A DNA stretch of 64,000 nucleotides, taken from Notospermus geniculatus (Eukaryota; Nemertea; Pilidiophora; Heteronemertea; Lineidae). This document shows positions 21,443 through 33,025 of this stretch, piece after piece. Under the pieces are notes generated by a model that had not been told where the DNA came from, searched no databases, and was given only the letters and a program-made list of their open reading frames with translations. Position numbers and translations under genes: made by a program. Positions within the stretch are counted from its first letter, which is position 1. Each line of letters begins with the position of its first letter. Location: assembly GCA_002633025.1 (NCBI GenBank), contig NMRB01002303.1, forward strand, positions 11,199 through 75,198. Direction: 5' to 3'.

Positions 21443-23025
21443 TATAATGACCCTAGTTGAGAGTTGTTTATAATCAATGACACCAAATTAAGAATTTAAT
21501 ACAATGGCAATGGATTAGAGAGAAGACAGACTTGAATACATAAAACACTTATTCAAGTCTGCGACAGGCGGACGGGAAATTCGATTTCCGAATCTACTCT
21601 TGAGTCTTTATTCAGAATTGATTTAGACATTCCTTGGCCAGACTAATCCAATAAAGTCATGATACCTTCGCCTTGTGCGCGATACTATAGTCATCATGTC
21701 TTCCACAGGAAAGTTTGAGTGGAAAGTACGCTGAACGGCTGGGAAATGTGTGGAACGTCATCGTAAGATTGGCATCCAGGCGGCTATCGGCTCCGCGGAG
21801 AGGTCACGTGAACACTTCTGACGTCACAGTGACCAATCGTCGCGTCCTCTGGAGCGTTTAGACTTTCAGATTATTTCCGCCTGGTCAATCGATGGCCAGC
21901 TTCACAGCTGCCAGAATGACGCGGTAAAACATAGTACCCCTGGGATAGTGGGTTCGATTCCCTATCGAATTCAATAGCCCCGAAAAAGCGATCCGCGCTC
22001 GGACCGGTCCCGGCCCGCTTCGTCATCTGGCGATCTGCCCCCTTTAGATTAGCAAAATGGAACCGAGCCAGTTGGCGGGTGCCACGAGCTCTCCAGTCAG
22101 TTCAGTCGATCGTAGGTACGAAAATCAAACGACGACAACAACAAAATGGATGACTTCCCCGGATGCCTCCATGCAAAATCACTCAGAAATTTCCGCTAAT
22201 GACGTCATTCATAATTCGCGCATGTGCAGAACACAATTTAGCAACCGTGCGGAGATCGGTTACCGTTTACACAGCAGTTTTATCGAACCGATCCGTGCTC
22301 GGACCGGTCCGAGATCACAAGTCCCAACCTGGCAATGCGTTTGAGGGACAGCAGTAGTTTAGTCCTAGAGGGCAAATGTCCCATTTGGAAAACGCCCACG
22401 AGAAACAAACAGTCCACCTCCACTTATCGATTCTTTCATCCCACACATATTTCAAACTCGATTCCAATGATTACCTGTCATCGAAATACGTGGTGCCTTC
22501 CTCCAGATTACGGCCTATCGCCTTTAGATAAATCACCGCTACATCTCCCCGTTAGCACTTCGCATCAGTCGGCTAGCTGTTAACACTGCTGATACATTGT
22601 CCTCCCGCGGGGCTCAGCTGGCTAACCATTTGTCATTGTTCGTGTAGACGCTATCAGTGCTCTCTGTCATATACTTTCCGAAGACAAGTCTTGCAAAATA
22701 AGACGGGGTAATTTCGCCTGTGGGATATTTGGTTGTTTGTAGTTAGGACACGTGGAGTGTGTTTTATGGATGAATTATTTGACAGTTTTGGCTGTGGTTC
22801 CCCGTTTGTCACTGGCATGTAATGGCAAAGTTGATGTTGTGGATTGAACATAGTCTGAAGTTACTGGTTAGGACGTGTGGTGCTTTGAATTTACGAATTC
22901 CCAACTGCTATTGCAGAATGAGACTGAGTGAGACCACCTAATGGTCGTTGCCGCCCTTTTCTTTCGTCTTTGGCATCTAGCGTAGTGGTTATCGATGTCG
23001 TGACTTGTACATACATTACATCTTA
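21443..23025. other. Gene-free stretch
   Basis: No exon is recognised. A direct repeat with consensus GATCCG(C/T)GCTCGGACCGGTCC occurs near 21990 and 22291, roughly 300 bp apart, bounding a stretch that could be a degenerate element. A B-box-like GGTTCGATTCC is near 21951. Confidence 0.4.
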
Positions 23026-23163
23026 GGGTGGGTGCACACTAGAAGCGATTCGCCAAGCGATTTGGCATCGCACGCGAATCGCTTTTGTTTGGGAGGCATT
23101 GCGGCATGAAATGACAAAGAACCGTCGCATGCGTTGGGCGAATCGCGTGTAGTGACAGGCAGG
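23026..23163. mobile_element. Small fold-back element, GCGATTCGC words
   Basis: Left end after TA: GGGTGGGTGCACACTAGAAG; right end GCGAATCGCGTGTAGTGAC. The arms carry repeated GCGATTCGCC/GCGATTTGGC words. The ACACTAGAAGCGATT and CACTACACGCGATT arms are imperfect inverted repeats. Confidence 0.55.
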
Positions 23164-23262
23164 GTTCAAACGAAATATTCCCCAAAAGTTGGCTTGCAGT
23201 GGACCTCAATAATAGCTTGCTGACGCCAACCTCACCAAATTTATTCTTTTTCGTCATGTATA

Positions 23263-23974
23263 TGGCAAGCCGTAATCCATGGTTTAGAGGAAAACGTCCA
23301 TTTCGGTGGGTAAACTCTTAGTTTAGAGCCCTAAACCATGGTTTACGGAGCCTAAACCACAGTTTACAGAAAACGATGTCCATTCAAAAGACAGAATGTC
23401 GCAAATTGCAGTTTTCAGTAAACTTAGATTACTGCATAGAACAGTTTAGGAATCCTAAACTATAGTATGGAGCAAACTATGGTTTAGGGAGGGTCCCCAA
23501 ACCATAGTTTAGAATAAACCATGGTTAAGGAAATCCTAAATGGTTTAGGAAGCCTAAACTGTAGTTTACTCTAAACCGTAGTTTACGATGGAGTGGACGA
23601 TCGGCGGTTTGGGATTGGACATTTTGCAGTAAAGCGTAGTTTTGAGACCGTAAACCATGGTTTAGGCCGATTGGCAGTTTTGCAAATCGTGTTTTACGGT
23701 GAACACAAGTTTATTGAAAACAGAGAATGCTGTAAACCACAGTTTTTGATTCGTAAACTGTGGTTTAGGCTAAACCGTAGTTTATGCACCGTATACCATG
23801 GTACTCGAAACCATGGTTTGCGATCCTAAACTATGGTTTAGACCTGCCGAAATGGACATTTTTCTCTAACCCATGGTTTACGGTGTCTAAACTGCAGTTT
23901 AGGATCCTAAACCATAGTTATGGTTTAGGGACCGTAAACCATGGTTTAGGGCGGAATGGACAATCGGCTTGCCA
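23263..23974. mobile_element. 712 bp fold-back element made of AAACCATGGTTT words
   Basis: Perfect terminal inverted repeat TGGCAAGCCG ... CGGCTTGCCA, each flanked by TA (23261-23262, 23975-23976). A second inner inverted motif (GTCCATTTCGG / ATGGAC) follows. The interior contains about twenty exact or degenerate copies of the palindrome TAAACCATGGTTTA (variants with CCATAG, CCACAG, CTGCAG and CCGTAG centres), separated by short unique spacers. No coding capacity; open frames here are by-products of the repeats. Confidence 0.85.
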
Positions 23975-23976
23975 TA

Positions 23977-24292
23977 CATGTAGGCCTACGTTTTCGTCAT
24001 GAAGTTTCCATATCTGGGAGTGCATCCGCCGCAGCCTGATGCGTGCGAATGCACAGGCAGCCTGATGGGCAATTACACTCATAGCAACTTTATTCCGACC
24101 CCTCGGCAGCCTCCTCGTGTTTCACCGTTAAGATTCACCAGGAAATGAACTTCCATCTTAATCAGGTTACAATGATATCTCCATCCGCCGGAGATTGATG
24201 TCATCTAAAAGCGACGTGAACGAGAATTAAATGAGAAAAACGAAGAATTGAATCGATTAGGAAGTGGTTTCTGATAACATTGGTTGGTGTTT
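23977..24292. other. Gene-free stretch
   Basis: Nothing recognised between the fold-back element and the start of duplication C1. Confidence 0.4.
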
Positions 24293-25987
24293 GAAGAGGT
24301 CCTGTCCAGTACACTCCATGTAACCATAGTGATTGGACTTGGTACAGCTACGCGTTTGTCCACTGAAAGATTGAGATGAAGAACTCGGCCAAGTGCGTGA
24401 CGAGCACTGCCGTCGATAGCCACACCAAGGATGGGGTGAGAGGGAGTGAACATCAAAACTAGAAATTGACTTGTCAGTCAATTTGAAGACCGTCCTTATT
24501 GGGAGATTGGACCGAGTTGATAACTATGCTGCGAAGAAAGATGTTCAATAGACAGGATCAAGAGATCATAAACTTTTAACATACAGAAATATCAATACAA
24601 GATGCGCATTGAATGGGGAATCGGAGTGCCAAAAGGAGGCGCTGGGGAACAACTCAATTTTTACTCAAAAACGCATGCGCCGCGACGTTGAAAACCTCTC
24701 TGACGTCGCACGTCGTTGCGTCGTGCGTCATTCAGAATCAGCATGATCAGTGACGTTGCTCTTCGATCTGTTCTTTACGCTAAAATAGTCAATTTTGTTG
24801 ATAAAATTCGACATGTTTCCACTTGAATTTAAAATTCGAAATTTAATGGCCTATTTCGGGTATATTAGGACTGGAAATAGGGTGTAGTTTCCAGAATTAA
24901 ATGGCAAATAACGTTAAATATAGATGGATAGCACATGGCCTCAACCGTCAATGAAGTGATTCGTAGTTCCTTCTGCTTAGCCCAAGGGGCAGCACAAATC
25001 AGTTGATACATGCGATAGAAGAATAAATTTCATCAAAATTTCACACTTTATTGTATTCGGATGACACCAAGAATCAATAGGGTTCTGTGTTATATGCATA
25101 TCTATTATTCCCGAAACTTTTGGAGCGATACATGACATACTTTTTGAGTTATCCTGGTGAAACCACAGATTGGATGGAGAGAGAGATCCAGAGAAAGTCA
25201 GTAAAAACAATGAAGACCGCCCCATTGAGATGGGGGCGGTCTTAACAAGCAGATAGGACCAATCCAATCTTAGATCGAGGACCACCGATTCTCTTTCCTT
25301 GGCACATAACCATCACCTCCTTCCAAAAGCGAACTAAAGGACAGAGGACTACCAAGCTTTCACTACGTGCATGATTTTGGATTCAGATAGAACTCGATTT
25401 CCCCAGTGGGTTTCATTGCGTGGTATTTTGAGTTGAGGTCTCCTGACACAATCGCAATCATACACAATGATGCATACACAATGGAGTGTCAGCCCGTCAC
25501 CTGAGCTGCCAGGTATGACTAGCGGACCAAATAGTTTCTTAATTTTTTGTCTACCACGCTTAGAAAGAAGTCAGTATACTGCTTTAGAAATCTATAGACC
25601 GAACACTGTCCTGATTAAAAATACTAGGACAGACGCAAGCAAATGCATAAAATCATCATGGCGCCCGCTGGTCTATATTTAGCTCGGGGAAGCCCTCCCA
25701 GAATGCATTGCCATACCCTGTAAGGCAAAATAGCAATTGTATCACCGTTTCAGGCATTTAGCTTGCATGGGTTTTAGGCAGCACTAAGCTATTTGCCTTC
25801 TTCATTCACCTGAGCTAAAGCCAACTTTGATCTATTTACGAGATCATGCCTAAGTTGTGGGAGCCACCATCTTGTCAAAATGTCACATGACCCAATTTTG
25901 CTCTTGGACCTGTAGAATGACGTCACTCGTCGGGAATCCGCCGTAGGTCATTTGCTTCACCGATCTTCGAATGCAAGCTGCCCAGAA
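24293..25987. repeat. Tandem duplication unit C1
   Basis: Matches 26627-28515 in blocks, from tttgaagaggtcctgtccag to gcaagctgcccagaa. About 280 bp (24617-24895) has no counterpart in C2, where different DNA occupies the site. The right end runs into the assembly gap. No gene is recognised; a minus-strand frame at 24205-24456 is conserved in C2 but shows no known motif. Confidence 0.85.
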
Positions 25988-26626
25988 NNNNNNNNNNNNN
26001 NNNNNNNNNNNNNNNNNNNNNNNNNNNNNNNNNNNNNNNNNNNNNNNNNNNNNNNNNNNNNNNNNNNNNNNNNNNNNNNNNNNNNNNNNNNNNNNNNNNN
26101 NNNNNNNNNNNNNNNNNNNNNNNNNNNNNNNNNNNNNNNNNNNNNNNNNNNNNNNNNNNNNNNNNNNNNNNNNNNNNNNNNNNNNNNNNNNNNNNNNNNN
26201 NNNNNNNNNNNNNNNNNNNNNNNNNNNNNNNNNNNNNNNNNNNNNNNNNNNNNNNNNNNNNNNNNNNNNNNNNNNNNNNNNNNNNNNNNNNNNNNNNNNN
26301 NNNNNNNNNNNNNNNNNNNNNNNNNNNNNNNNNNNNNNNNNNNNNNNNNNNNNNNNNNNNNNNNNNNNNNNNNNNNNNNNNNNNNNNNNNNNNNNNNNNN
26401 NNNNNNNNNNNNNNNNNNNNNNNNNNNNNNNNNNNNNNNNNNNNNNNNNNNNNNNNNNNNNNNNNNNNNNNNNNNNNNNNNNNNNNNNNNNNNNNNNNNN
26501 NNNNNNNNNNNNNNNNNNNNNNNNNNNNNNNNNNNNNNNNNNNNNNNNNNNNNNNNNNNNNNNNNNNNNNNNNNNNNNNNNNNNNNNNNNNNNNNNNNNN
26601 NNNNNNNNNNNNNNNNNNNNNNNNNN
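25988..26626. other. Assembly gap (639 n)
   Basis: A run of n. In C2 the same point is followed within about 100 bp by a trinucleotide-rich tract (28600-28735), a likely cause of the gap. Confidence 0.99.
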
Positions 26627-28531
26627 TTTGAAGAGGTCCTGTCCAGTACACTCCAAGTAACCATAGTGATTGGACTTGGTACAGCTACGCGTTTGTCCAC
26701 TGAGAGATTGAAATGAAGAAATCGGCCAAGTGCGTGACGAGCACTGCCGTCGATAGCCACACCAAGGATGGGGTGAGAGGGAGTAAACATCAACATTAGA
26801 AATTGACTTGTCAGTCAATTTGACGACCGCCCTTGGATATTGGGAGATTGGACAGAGTTCACTGATAACTATGCTACGAAGATAGATGTTCAGTAGACAG
26901 GATCAAGAGATCATAAACTTTTAAAGTTAAAAAGTTAAAGTTTGGGTTTATAGTCTGATATCAACAACGGTAGAGGTGTCATCCGACTTTACACTTTAAC
27001 CCCAGTCTATCCTGAAACCTTTCAGTAGAACTCAGATTAGCTGCTCATTCAGCGCTACAATCTGAGCATTTCCGACCGGTACCCATTTATACACCTGGGT
27101 GGAGAGAGGCCAGTAGGCAAAGAGACCTGCCCAAAGTCTCACGCCAACAGCGGGATTCGAACCCGGGATCCTCTGACTGCTAGTCGGAGATCCGAACAAC
27201 TACACCACCGTGGCTCCTCCTTAACATACGGAAATATCAATACAAGATGCGCATTGAATTGAAAGCCAAATTGACATGTTTTATTTTTGTCACTATCAAA
27301 TTGTACAAAATATAGATTATTTAACCTCGTTAAAGACGGATGACAAAATCCTCATCACAGTATTCCCTTCCGCAGTGCCGGATGACGAGATATTGGTCGT
27401 CACGTGGTTCTATTAATATAGATGGATAGCACATGGCCTCAACAGCCGTAACTGTCAATGAAGTGATTCGTAGTTCCTTCTGCTTAGATGTAGCTCAGGG
27501 GGCAGCACAAGTCAGTTGATACATGCATTGATACATGCGATAGAAGACTAAATTTCATCAAAATTTCACACGTTATTGTTTTCGGATGACACCAAGAATC
27601 AATAGGGTTCTGTGTTATATGCATATCTATTATTCCTGAAACTTTTGGCGCGATACATGACATACTTTTTGAGTTATCCTGGTGAAACCACAGATTGGAT
27701 GGAGAGAGAAAGATCCAGAGAAAGTCAGTGAAAACAATGAAGACCGCCCCATTGAGATGGGTGCGGTCTTAACAAGCAGATAGGACCAATCCAATCTTAG
27801 ATCGAGGACCACAGATTCTCTTTCCCTGGCACATAACCATCACCTCCTTCCAAAAACGAACTAAAGGACAGGGGGACTAGCTTTCACGACGTGCATGATT
27901 TTGGATTGAGATAGAACTCGATTTCCCCAGTGGGTTTCATTGCGTGGTATTTTGAGTTGAGGTCTCCTGACACAATCGCAATCATACACAATGATGCATA
28001 CACAATGGAGTGTCAGCCCGTCACCTGAGCTGCCAGGTATGACTAGCGGACCAAATAATTTCTTAATTTTTGTCTACCACGAAAGAAGTCAGTATACTGC
28101 TTTAGGAATCTATAGACCGAACACTGTCCTGATTAAAAATACGAGGACAGACGCAAGCAAATGCATAAAATCATCATGGCGCCCGCTGGTGTATATTTAG
28201 CTCGGGGAAGCCCTCCCAGAATGCATTGCCATACCCTGTAAGGCAAAATAGCAATTGTATCACCGTTCACTGCCCGTTTCAGGCATTTAGCTTGCATGGG
28301 TTTTAGGCAGCACTAAGCAATTTGCCTTCTTCATTCACCTGAGCTAAAGCCAACTTTGATCTATTTACGAGATCATGCATAAGTTGTGGGAGCCACCACC
28401 TTGTCAAAATGTCACATGACCCAATTTTGCTCTTGGACCTGTAGAATGACGTCACTCGTCGGGAATCCGCCGTAGATCATTTGCTTCACCGGTCTTCGAA
28501 TGCAAGCTGCCCAGAAGACCGGGTACCAGTC
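26627..28531. repeat. Tandem duplication unit C2
   Basis: Counterpart of C1, with a SINE inserted at 26924-27218 that C1 lacks. The last ~420 bp (from atagaccgaacactgtcctg to gaccgggtaccagtcta) also recurs in shortened form at 52006-52205, so this end is itself a dispersed repeat. Confidence 0.85.
26924..27218 (-). mobile_element. tRNA-derived SINE inserted in C2
   Basis: The minus strand starts GGAGCCACGGTGGTGTAGT, continues with a tRNA-like body and B box (GGTTCGAATCCC), and ends in CCCAAACTTTAACTTTTTAA. C1 has the empty site (aaacttttaacataca). The bounding cttttaa/ccttaa is a plausible imperfect target duplication. A second copy is at 29353-29674. Confidence 0.8.
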
Positions 28532-28599
28532 TAAGGCATGTCTGCTCGACGCCATCTGTCCTGAACTTGATAGAAAGATAGGCCTTCAATAACAGCACG

Positions 28600-28735
28600 A
28601 GCAATAGCATGAACAAGAGCAATAGCAAGAGCAGCAGCAGCAGCAAGTGCGGCGGCGGGAGATGCAGCAGCAGCAGCATTAGCGACGGGAGCAGCAGCGC
28701 AGCAGCAGGAGCAGCAACAACAACAACAGCAGCGA
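28600..28735. repeat. Imperfect GCA/AGC trinucleotide tract
   Basis: Interrupted (AGC)n/(GCA)n followed by (CAA)n. Open frames across it give poly-Ser/Ala/Leu. No sign that it is translated. Confidence 0.85.
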
Positions 28736-28831
28736 GACATGAGCACGTTCTCAGAAACGCGACTCCAAGGAAATGTCCCCATGCCAGATCAAGATCATTG
28801 TATACAATTAGGCGAGTGTGTTGCATGTATT

Positions 28832-29352
28832 AGTAGGATTTCAGACATGCTATTAGAATCACAGCAAATGGACGAACATAAAGCGTGGTTTAATGTTTAT
28901 TGATTATTCTTCAGAGCCAATCAAGAGTAGGGGTTTCAAGCGATTGCCTGTCTGACATTTGGCCAGCTTTGGTTGATTGCGATGTGTGTTGTTTACGGCT
29001 GAAGAAAAGGTTAGACGTCAATTTATTCTAGACGTCAGGAAATGCCGCTGCAGTGCGCTGATGACGTCAGAGATATTGTGCTGCCATCTTTTTGTTTCGA
29101 CCAATCACATTGCCCAGATTTGAAATTTTTGTCACGTGGTTTAAACGTCCTCTGTTTATCCTCTCAGGCCTGCCGGCAACGTTTGTCAACACTGGCCATG
29201 GCTAGTGAAAGCTAAGATTATAATTCAGACCCTACTACACGATATGAAGGAGCGCTCATGAGAATATCCGTGGTATCGTTGACGCTGAGACTATAGACTG
29301 CAATTTTTTCCAACATATAGTGATTATAGGTGGTTCCTGAGATATCTGTTTT
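28832..29352. other. Gene-free stretch
   Basis: No exon or repeat is recognised. Confidence 0.4.
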
Positions 29353-29674
29353 ATTAAAGTTAAAGTTTGGGTTTATAGTCTGATATCAACAACGGTAGAG
29401 GTGTCATCCGACTTTACACTTTAACCCCAGTCTATATCCTGAAACCTTTCAGTAGAACTCAGATGAACTGCTCATTCAGCGCTTGGAGGAGTCAGTATAA
29501 TTCCTCCAAGTTCAGCGCTACAATCCGAGCGTTTCCGACCGGTACCCATTTATACACCTGGGTCGAGAGAGGCCAGTGAGGCAAAGAGACAAAGTCTCAC
29601 GCCAAGTGGGATTCGAACCGGCGACCCTCTGACCTCTAGTCGGAGGCCCGAACCACTACACCACCGTGGCTCCT
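29353..29674 (-). mobile_element. tRNA-derived SINE, second copy
   Basis: Same family as 26924-27218, with head GGAGCCACGGTGGTGTAGTG and B box CGGTTCGAATCCC. It has an extra ~27 bp hairpin (cttggagga ... tcctccaag) near 29482-29512 that the other copy lacks. Confidence 0.8.
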
Positions 29675-30582
29675 CAGGATCAATTAGGATCAATCATGTG
29701 ACTTGGACCCCTTTCCCTTAAACTCCACCCTCACAAGTTTAATTCACTGAACGCGCACAATCGTCTCGGGTCACATTCACAGACGCCTAATCCACTAGCA
29801 ACAGACCGTAATTAGTGTTTCGTCGTGTCCATAGCAACGTCGGAATAAAAATCAGGTAGAGTACACACTTTCGTCTGACGTGGAAGCAAATGTTGTACAT
29901 CCGAGTCACGTGTTTGTAGCCGAGACCCAGGGCACTTATCGTCTGATTGGTTTCTCCATCTGTTTATATTTGATCGTGACGCGGGGTAATTTTGTTTACA
30001 AAAGGCGCCGGCGGGAATTCTTCATTCCTGAGTCTTTCTGTTCGTCAAATAGAGTGCACATCGTTCCGTCTCCATTCCATGTTTTATAATGACGTCTCCT
30101 GGTTGATAGAAAACGTGGAATAGTGTCATTTCTGGATTGGAACGACGTTCCAAAGCAGCGGTTTACTGTGGTTGCCGCGTTTTGTCCATGATTGCAATGT
30201 CTGGCAGGCCTTGATCTGCTGTTTTGCAAGAAAAATGAACAAAAATGCTTGTGAAAGCGCAGAAATCACTGCACAGAAGAAACAGCGGGCCTTCGTCATA
30301 GATCACCAACTCTATCGCATACTTCACCTCGATTGACGCGTTGCTTCTCTGACCGAATCTGACCGCTGCCATGATGAATCTGATTTCCGATCACACATTG
30401 ATAAATTAATAACAGATAGACAGGATATTGTATCTCGCTCTGTGGCATTCAGCGACTGTAACGTTTTCACATCTCACAGAAGACCTGGTGACCTTTCTTC
30501 ATCAGAACAGTTCAATGGTTCATCTCTGGTCGCTAGCGCTTCGTAGGAAGGGAGAACCATGAATGGGGAACGGGCGGAAATA
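29675..30582. other. Gene-free stretch
   Basis: No supported exon. A minus-strand frame at 30163-30372 begins MAAVRFGQRSNASIEVKYAI and has protein-like composition and a possible acceptor (ttcttgcaaaacag), but I recognise no family. Confidence 0.35.
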
Positions 30583-30988
30583 GAGAGGTTGCGCAGCTTT
30601 CCGACTCCTACTCCGGCTTCAACTACCAGAATGAATTGCAGTCCGCTGTAGACATCCTTGATGAAAACGCCTTGATAGACGTTTGCAAATCGTAAAATGC
30701 CATAACTTTGTGGCAGAATAATTTTGACTCGTAATCGGAAGTACACTTAAATCGCAAATATTATAGTCGTGTTTCAAGTCGTAACGGCTAGGATTACGAC
30801 TTCAATATTCATTTTATTTATCCGCACTTCCGATTTATAAGGCCAAATTTTTCTGCCTTCAATTTATGGTGTTTGACGAATTGAAAACTTCTATAAAACC
30901 GTTTTTATCAAGGATGTCCATAGCAGGCTGCAATATTCATTCTCGTAGTTGAAGTCGGAGTCGGAGTCGGGCCGCTGCGCAACCTCTC
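30583..30988. mobile_element. Fold-back MITE, GAGAGGTTGCGCAGC family, with TA duplication
   Basis: 406 bp, inverted arms throughout, flanked by TA at 30581-30582 and 30989-30990. This copy fixes the true ends of the family. It sits about 20 bp from the left edge of duplication D1. Confidence 0.88.
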
Positions 30989-31639
30989 TATTCACTCACG
31001 ACGTGGCGCTGCGAGCGATGTGACCATCCTGAAAACATGCACTGACGAAGCGAGCGAGCGCTAAGAACCCCTGAAGTTTTCAGGATGGACAGTGACAGAA
31101 CTTTCTTTTTCTAACGTTATTTCCATTCATTTATTCTCCACCGGGGGTTCTCCAACTCACGCCTGACAACCGAAGCTATACCACACAAGATTCCTCTTCC
31201 CGAACTGCACGGCGTGCGGGAGATCGGCCTAGCAGGGCAGAGATTGCCGTGAGTTTGATCACCTCACCGAAGTCTCTACCCATCTGCTCCCAGTTGCGGC
31301 CAGCACATAAACACCTCGTTAGCTCCCGCACCACGAACATTTTAAGTTCCCCTAAGGAGAGCGAGACCGATGTCATGCGATCATGGTGTCGCCTTGGTGC
31401 TACACTGTTGTCATTAATGGATGACTTAGTCACTCTGGAGGTGTCTAACTCTCTCCTTTACCCTATTCTCGACACTTCCTGTTGGATTCTTTAGTTCCGA
31501 TCACGACTACGCCGAGTATCTTTGGGCCATCTTCGGCCCGAGGTACATGTTAGGTGTTGGGCATCCGATATTCCGACAATGACTGAGCTAATGTCGGACA
31601 GGCTTCCCAGAACGAGGCTCTGCGTGCAGAAAGAGACAT

Positions 31640-31740
31640 GATGTAGAGGTCATGAGGTAGAGACATGATATCACCCACACTTAGGTTATTGAGGATGCCC
31701 ATTTCGATTATGCAATGATCTACAATGTAGATGATCAGAC

Positions 31741-31778
<38 letters not shown>

Positions 31779-32040
31779 CAAACATGATAATTTGAAATAT
31801 CTCTGCCTGTGGTAGAGGTAGCGGCATGATGTCATCCACACTTTCGGTATCGAGGATGCCCATTACGATTACGCAATGACCTTAATGATCAGAGGTCATT
31901 ATCAAGGTCAAACTTGATAATTTGAAATATCTCTGCCTGTGTAAAGGTAGAGGCATGCTATCACCCATACTTAGGTTATTGAGGATGCCCATTTCAATTA
32001 TGCAATAACCTTGATGATCAGAATCATGGTGTGACATTAT
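31640..32040. repeat. ~130 bp tandem repeat with (GTCAAG)n core, D1
   Basis: About 2.7 copies of a unit containing TTATTGAGGATGCCCATTTC, GATGATCAGAGGTCA and GATAATTTGAAATATCTCTG. At 31741-31782 the hexamer GTCAAG repeats more than six times, giving six overlapping TCAAGGTCA words. It recurs at 38885-39255 and, reversed, at 62700-63110. Confidence 0.85.
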
Positions 32041-32120
32041 GACAATTGCCATTCTTATCCAATGAACCTACGGGAACCATATGACATTTTCAATGTCCTC
32101 TTGTTATTTTCTGCTTTCAG

Positions 32121-33025
32121 ATGAGTGTTCCTAGTACTATAGCGGCCTCTGGCCAATCAGGCGGCTACAGACCTCCATCACATCGGAAACCCAGCAGTTC
32201 CAGTATAGAAAAACACAAAATCGACGCCATAGAAAAAGAAAGAAGGTAGGAGGATAATTGGATTTTATCAAATTGTCTGCTGAGGATAAGATTGTTCAGA
32301 CGATTAGGGCACTTTCCTATCAACGTTTATTGATTGGGTACAATACTTTTTCAGAAAATGTTTGGTAGATTAAGCATTTTGTTGGAAATTTTAAACTAGA
32401 AGTGGATTAATGTCAACGTAACGTGACAGAAAATAGGCTTAAGTTCGATTCACGCTGTTAACTTTTTGTTGAAAGCTTTTCAATATGCTGAATAAAAGCT
32501 TACACGTCATGTACACGAACATGTAATAGGGAGGTTTAGAAATCAAACGATAAACGTAAATTTACGAGAACGTTATTTTTCGTACTACACATTAACCAGA
32601 TTGTATATTGCATTTTCGGTACAAAAATAACGTTGTCGTTAACGTTTACGTTGATCGTTCGATTTCTAAACCTCACTATTGTTTGCAAGCCATCGGCCCT
32701 GAACGTGTGAATTCAGCAGTGTGAAGCATGCATGCTACACTGAGCATTCTCGAACTTACGTTGAAAGCACTGCAACTCCTGGATATCGGCCTGTTTTTTC
32801 CAGCCTCCCCCCACCGCTGATAGATAATTGTTTTTGATCATGATTGCTTACAGGAAAGAAAAAAAGAAACAAAGCGCCGGAAGTGGCGGCGGAGGTGGAA
32901 GCGGTGGCGGAAGTCCGAGCAGCGGTAGCAAGAAATCCTGTTTGATCAGCATCGTGGCAGCCTCGTTTTGGATCGGTATCGTTCTATTGCAGACGATATG
33001 TGACCAGGGATCGCCGTGGAAATAG
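32121..33025 (+). CDS. Two-exon gene: 98-residue Gly-rich tail-anchored protein, copy 1
   Basis: Exon 1 is 32121-32245 (ATG directly after the acceptor ttttctgctttcag, donor gtagga); exon 2 is 32854-33025 (acceptor tgattgcttacag, stop TAG). The phase-2 junction gives one 98-residue frame. Order: Ser/Pro-rich N-terminus (RPPSHRKPSSSS, 17-28), a charged helix-like segment (IEKHKIDAIEKERRKEKKK, 29-47), a Gly/Ser linker (51-67), and a hydrophobic C-terminal segment (CLISIVAASFWIGIVLLQTI, 71-90) with an eight-residue tail. This suggests a tail-anchored or single-pass membrane protein with its N-terminus in the cytosol. The acceptor before the ATG implies at least one upstream non-coding or coding exon that I cannot place. 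The other copy encodes the identical protein. Family not recognised. Confidence 0.7.
32529..32676. mobile_element. MITE GGGAGGTTT-1, inside the intron (D1)
   Basis: 148 bp palindrome flanked by TA. It lies in the intron of the 98-residue gene, and D2 carries it at the same place. Confidence 0.85.

Noticed and set aside
23263-23974. CRISPR-like array of regularly spaced palindromes
   Set aside because: Spacing is irregular, the words are degenerate, and the block has transposon ends with TA duplication in a eukaryotic genome.
23593-24002. Frames over the AAACCATGGTTT element
   Set aside because: Produced by the repeated words; amino-acid pattern repeats on both strands.
25883-26818. Frames of 229-311 codons made mostly of X
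   Set aside because: They span the 639 n assembly gap and have no sequence content.
28452-28833. Poly-Leu, poly-Ser and Ala-rich frames
   Set aside because: They are translations of the (AGC)n tract in several frames and strands.
31741-31782. (GTCAAG)n as a telomere-like repeat
   Set aside because: The unit does not match animal telomere repeats (TTAGGG) and is embedded in a 130 bp interstitial tandem unit.
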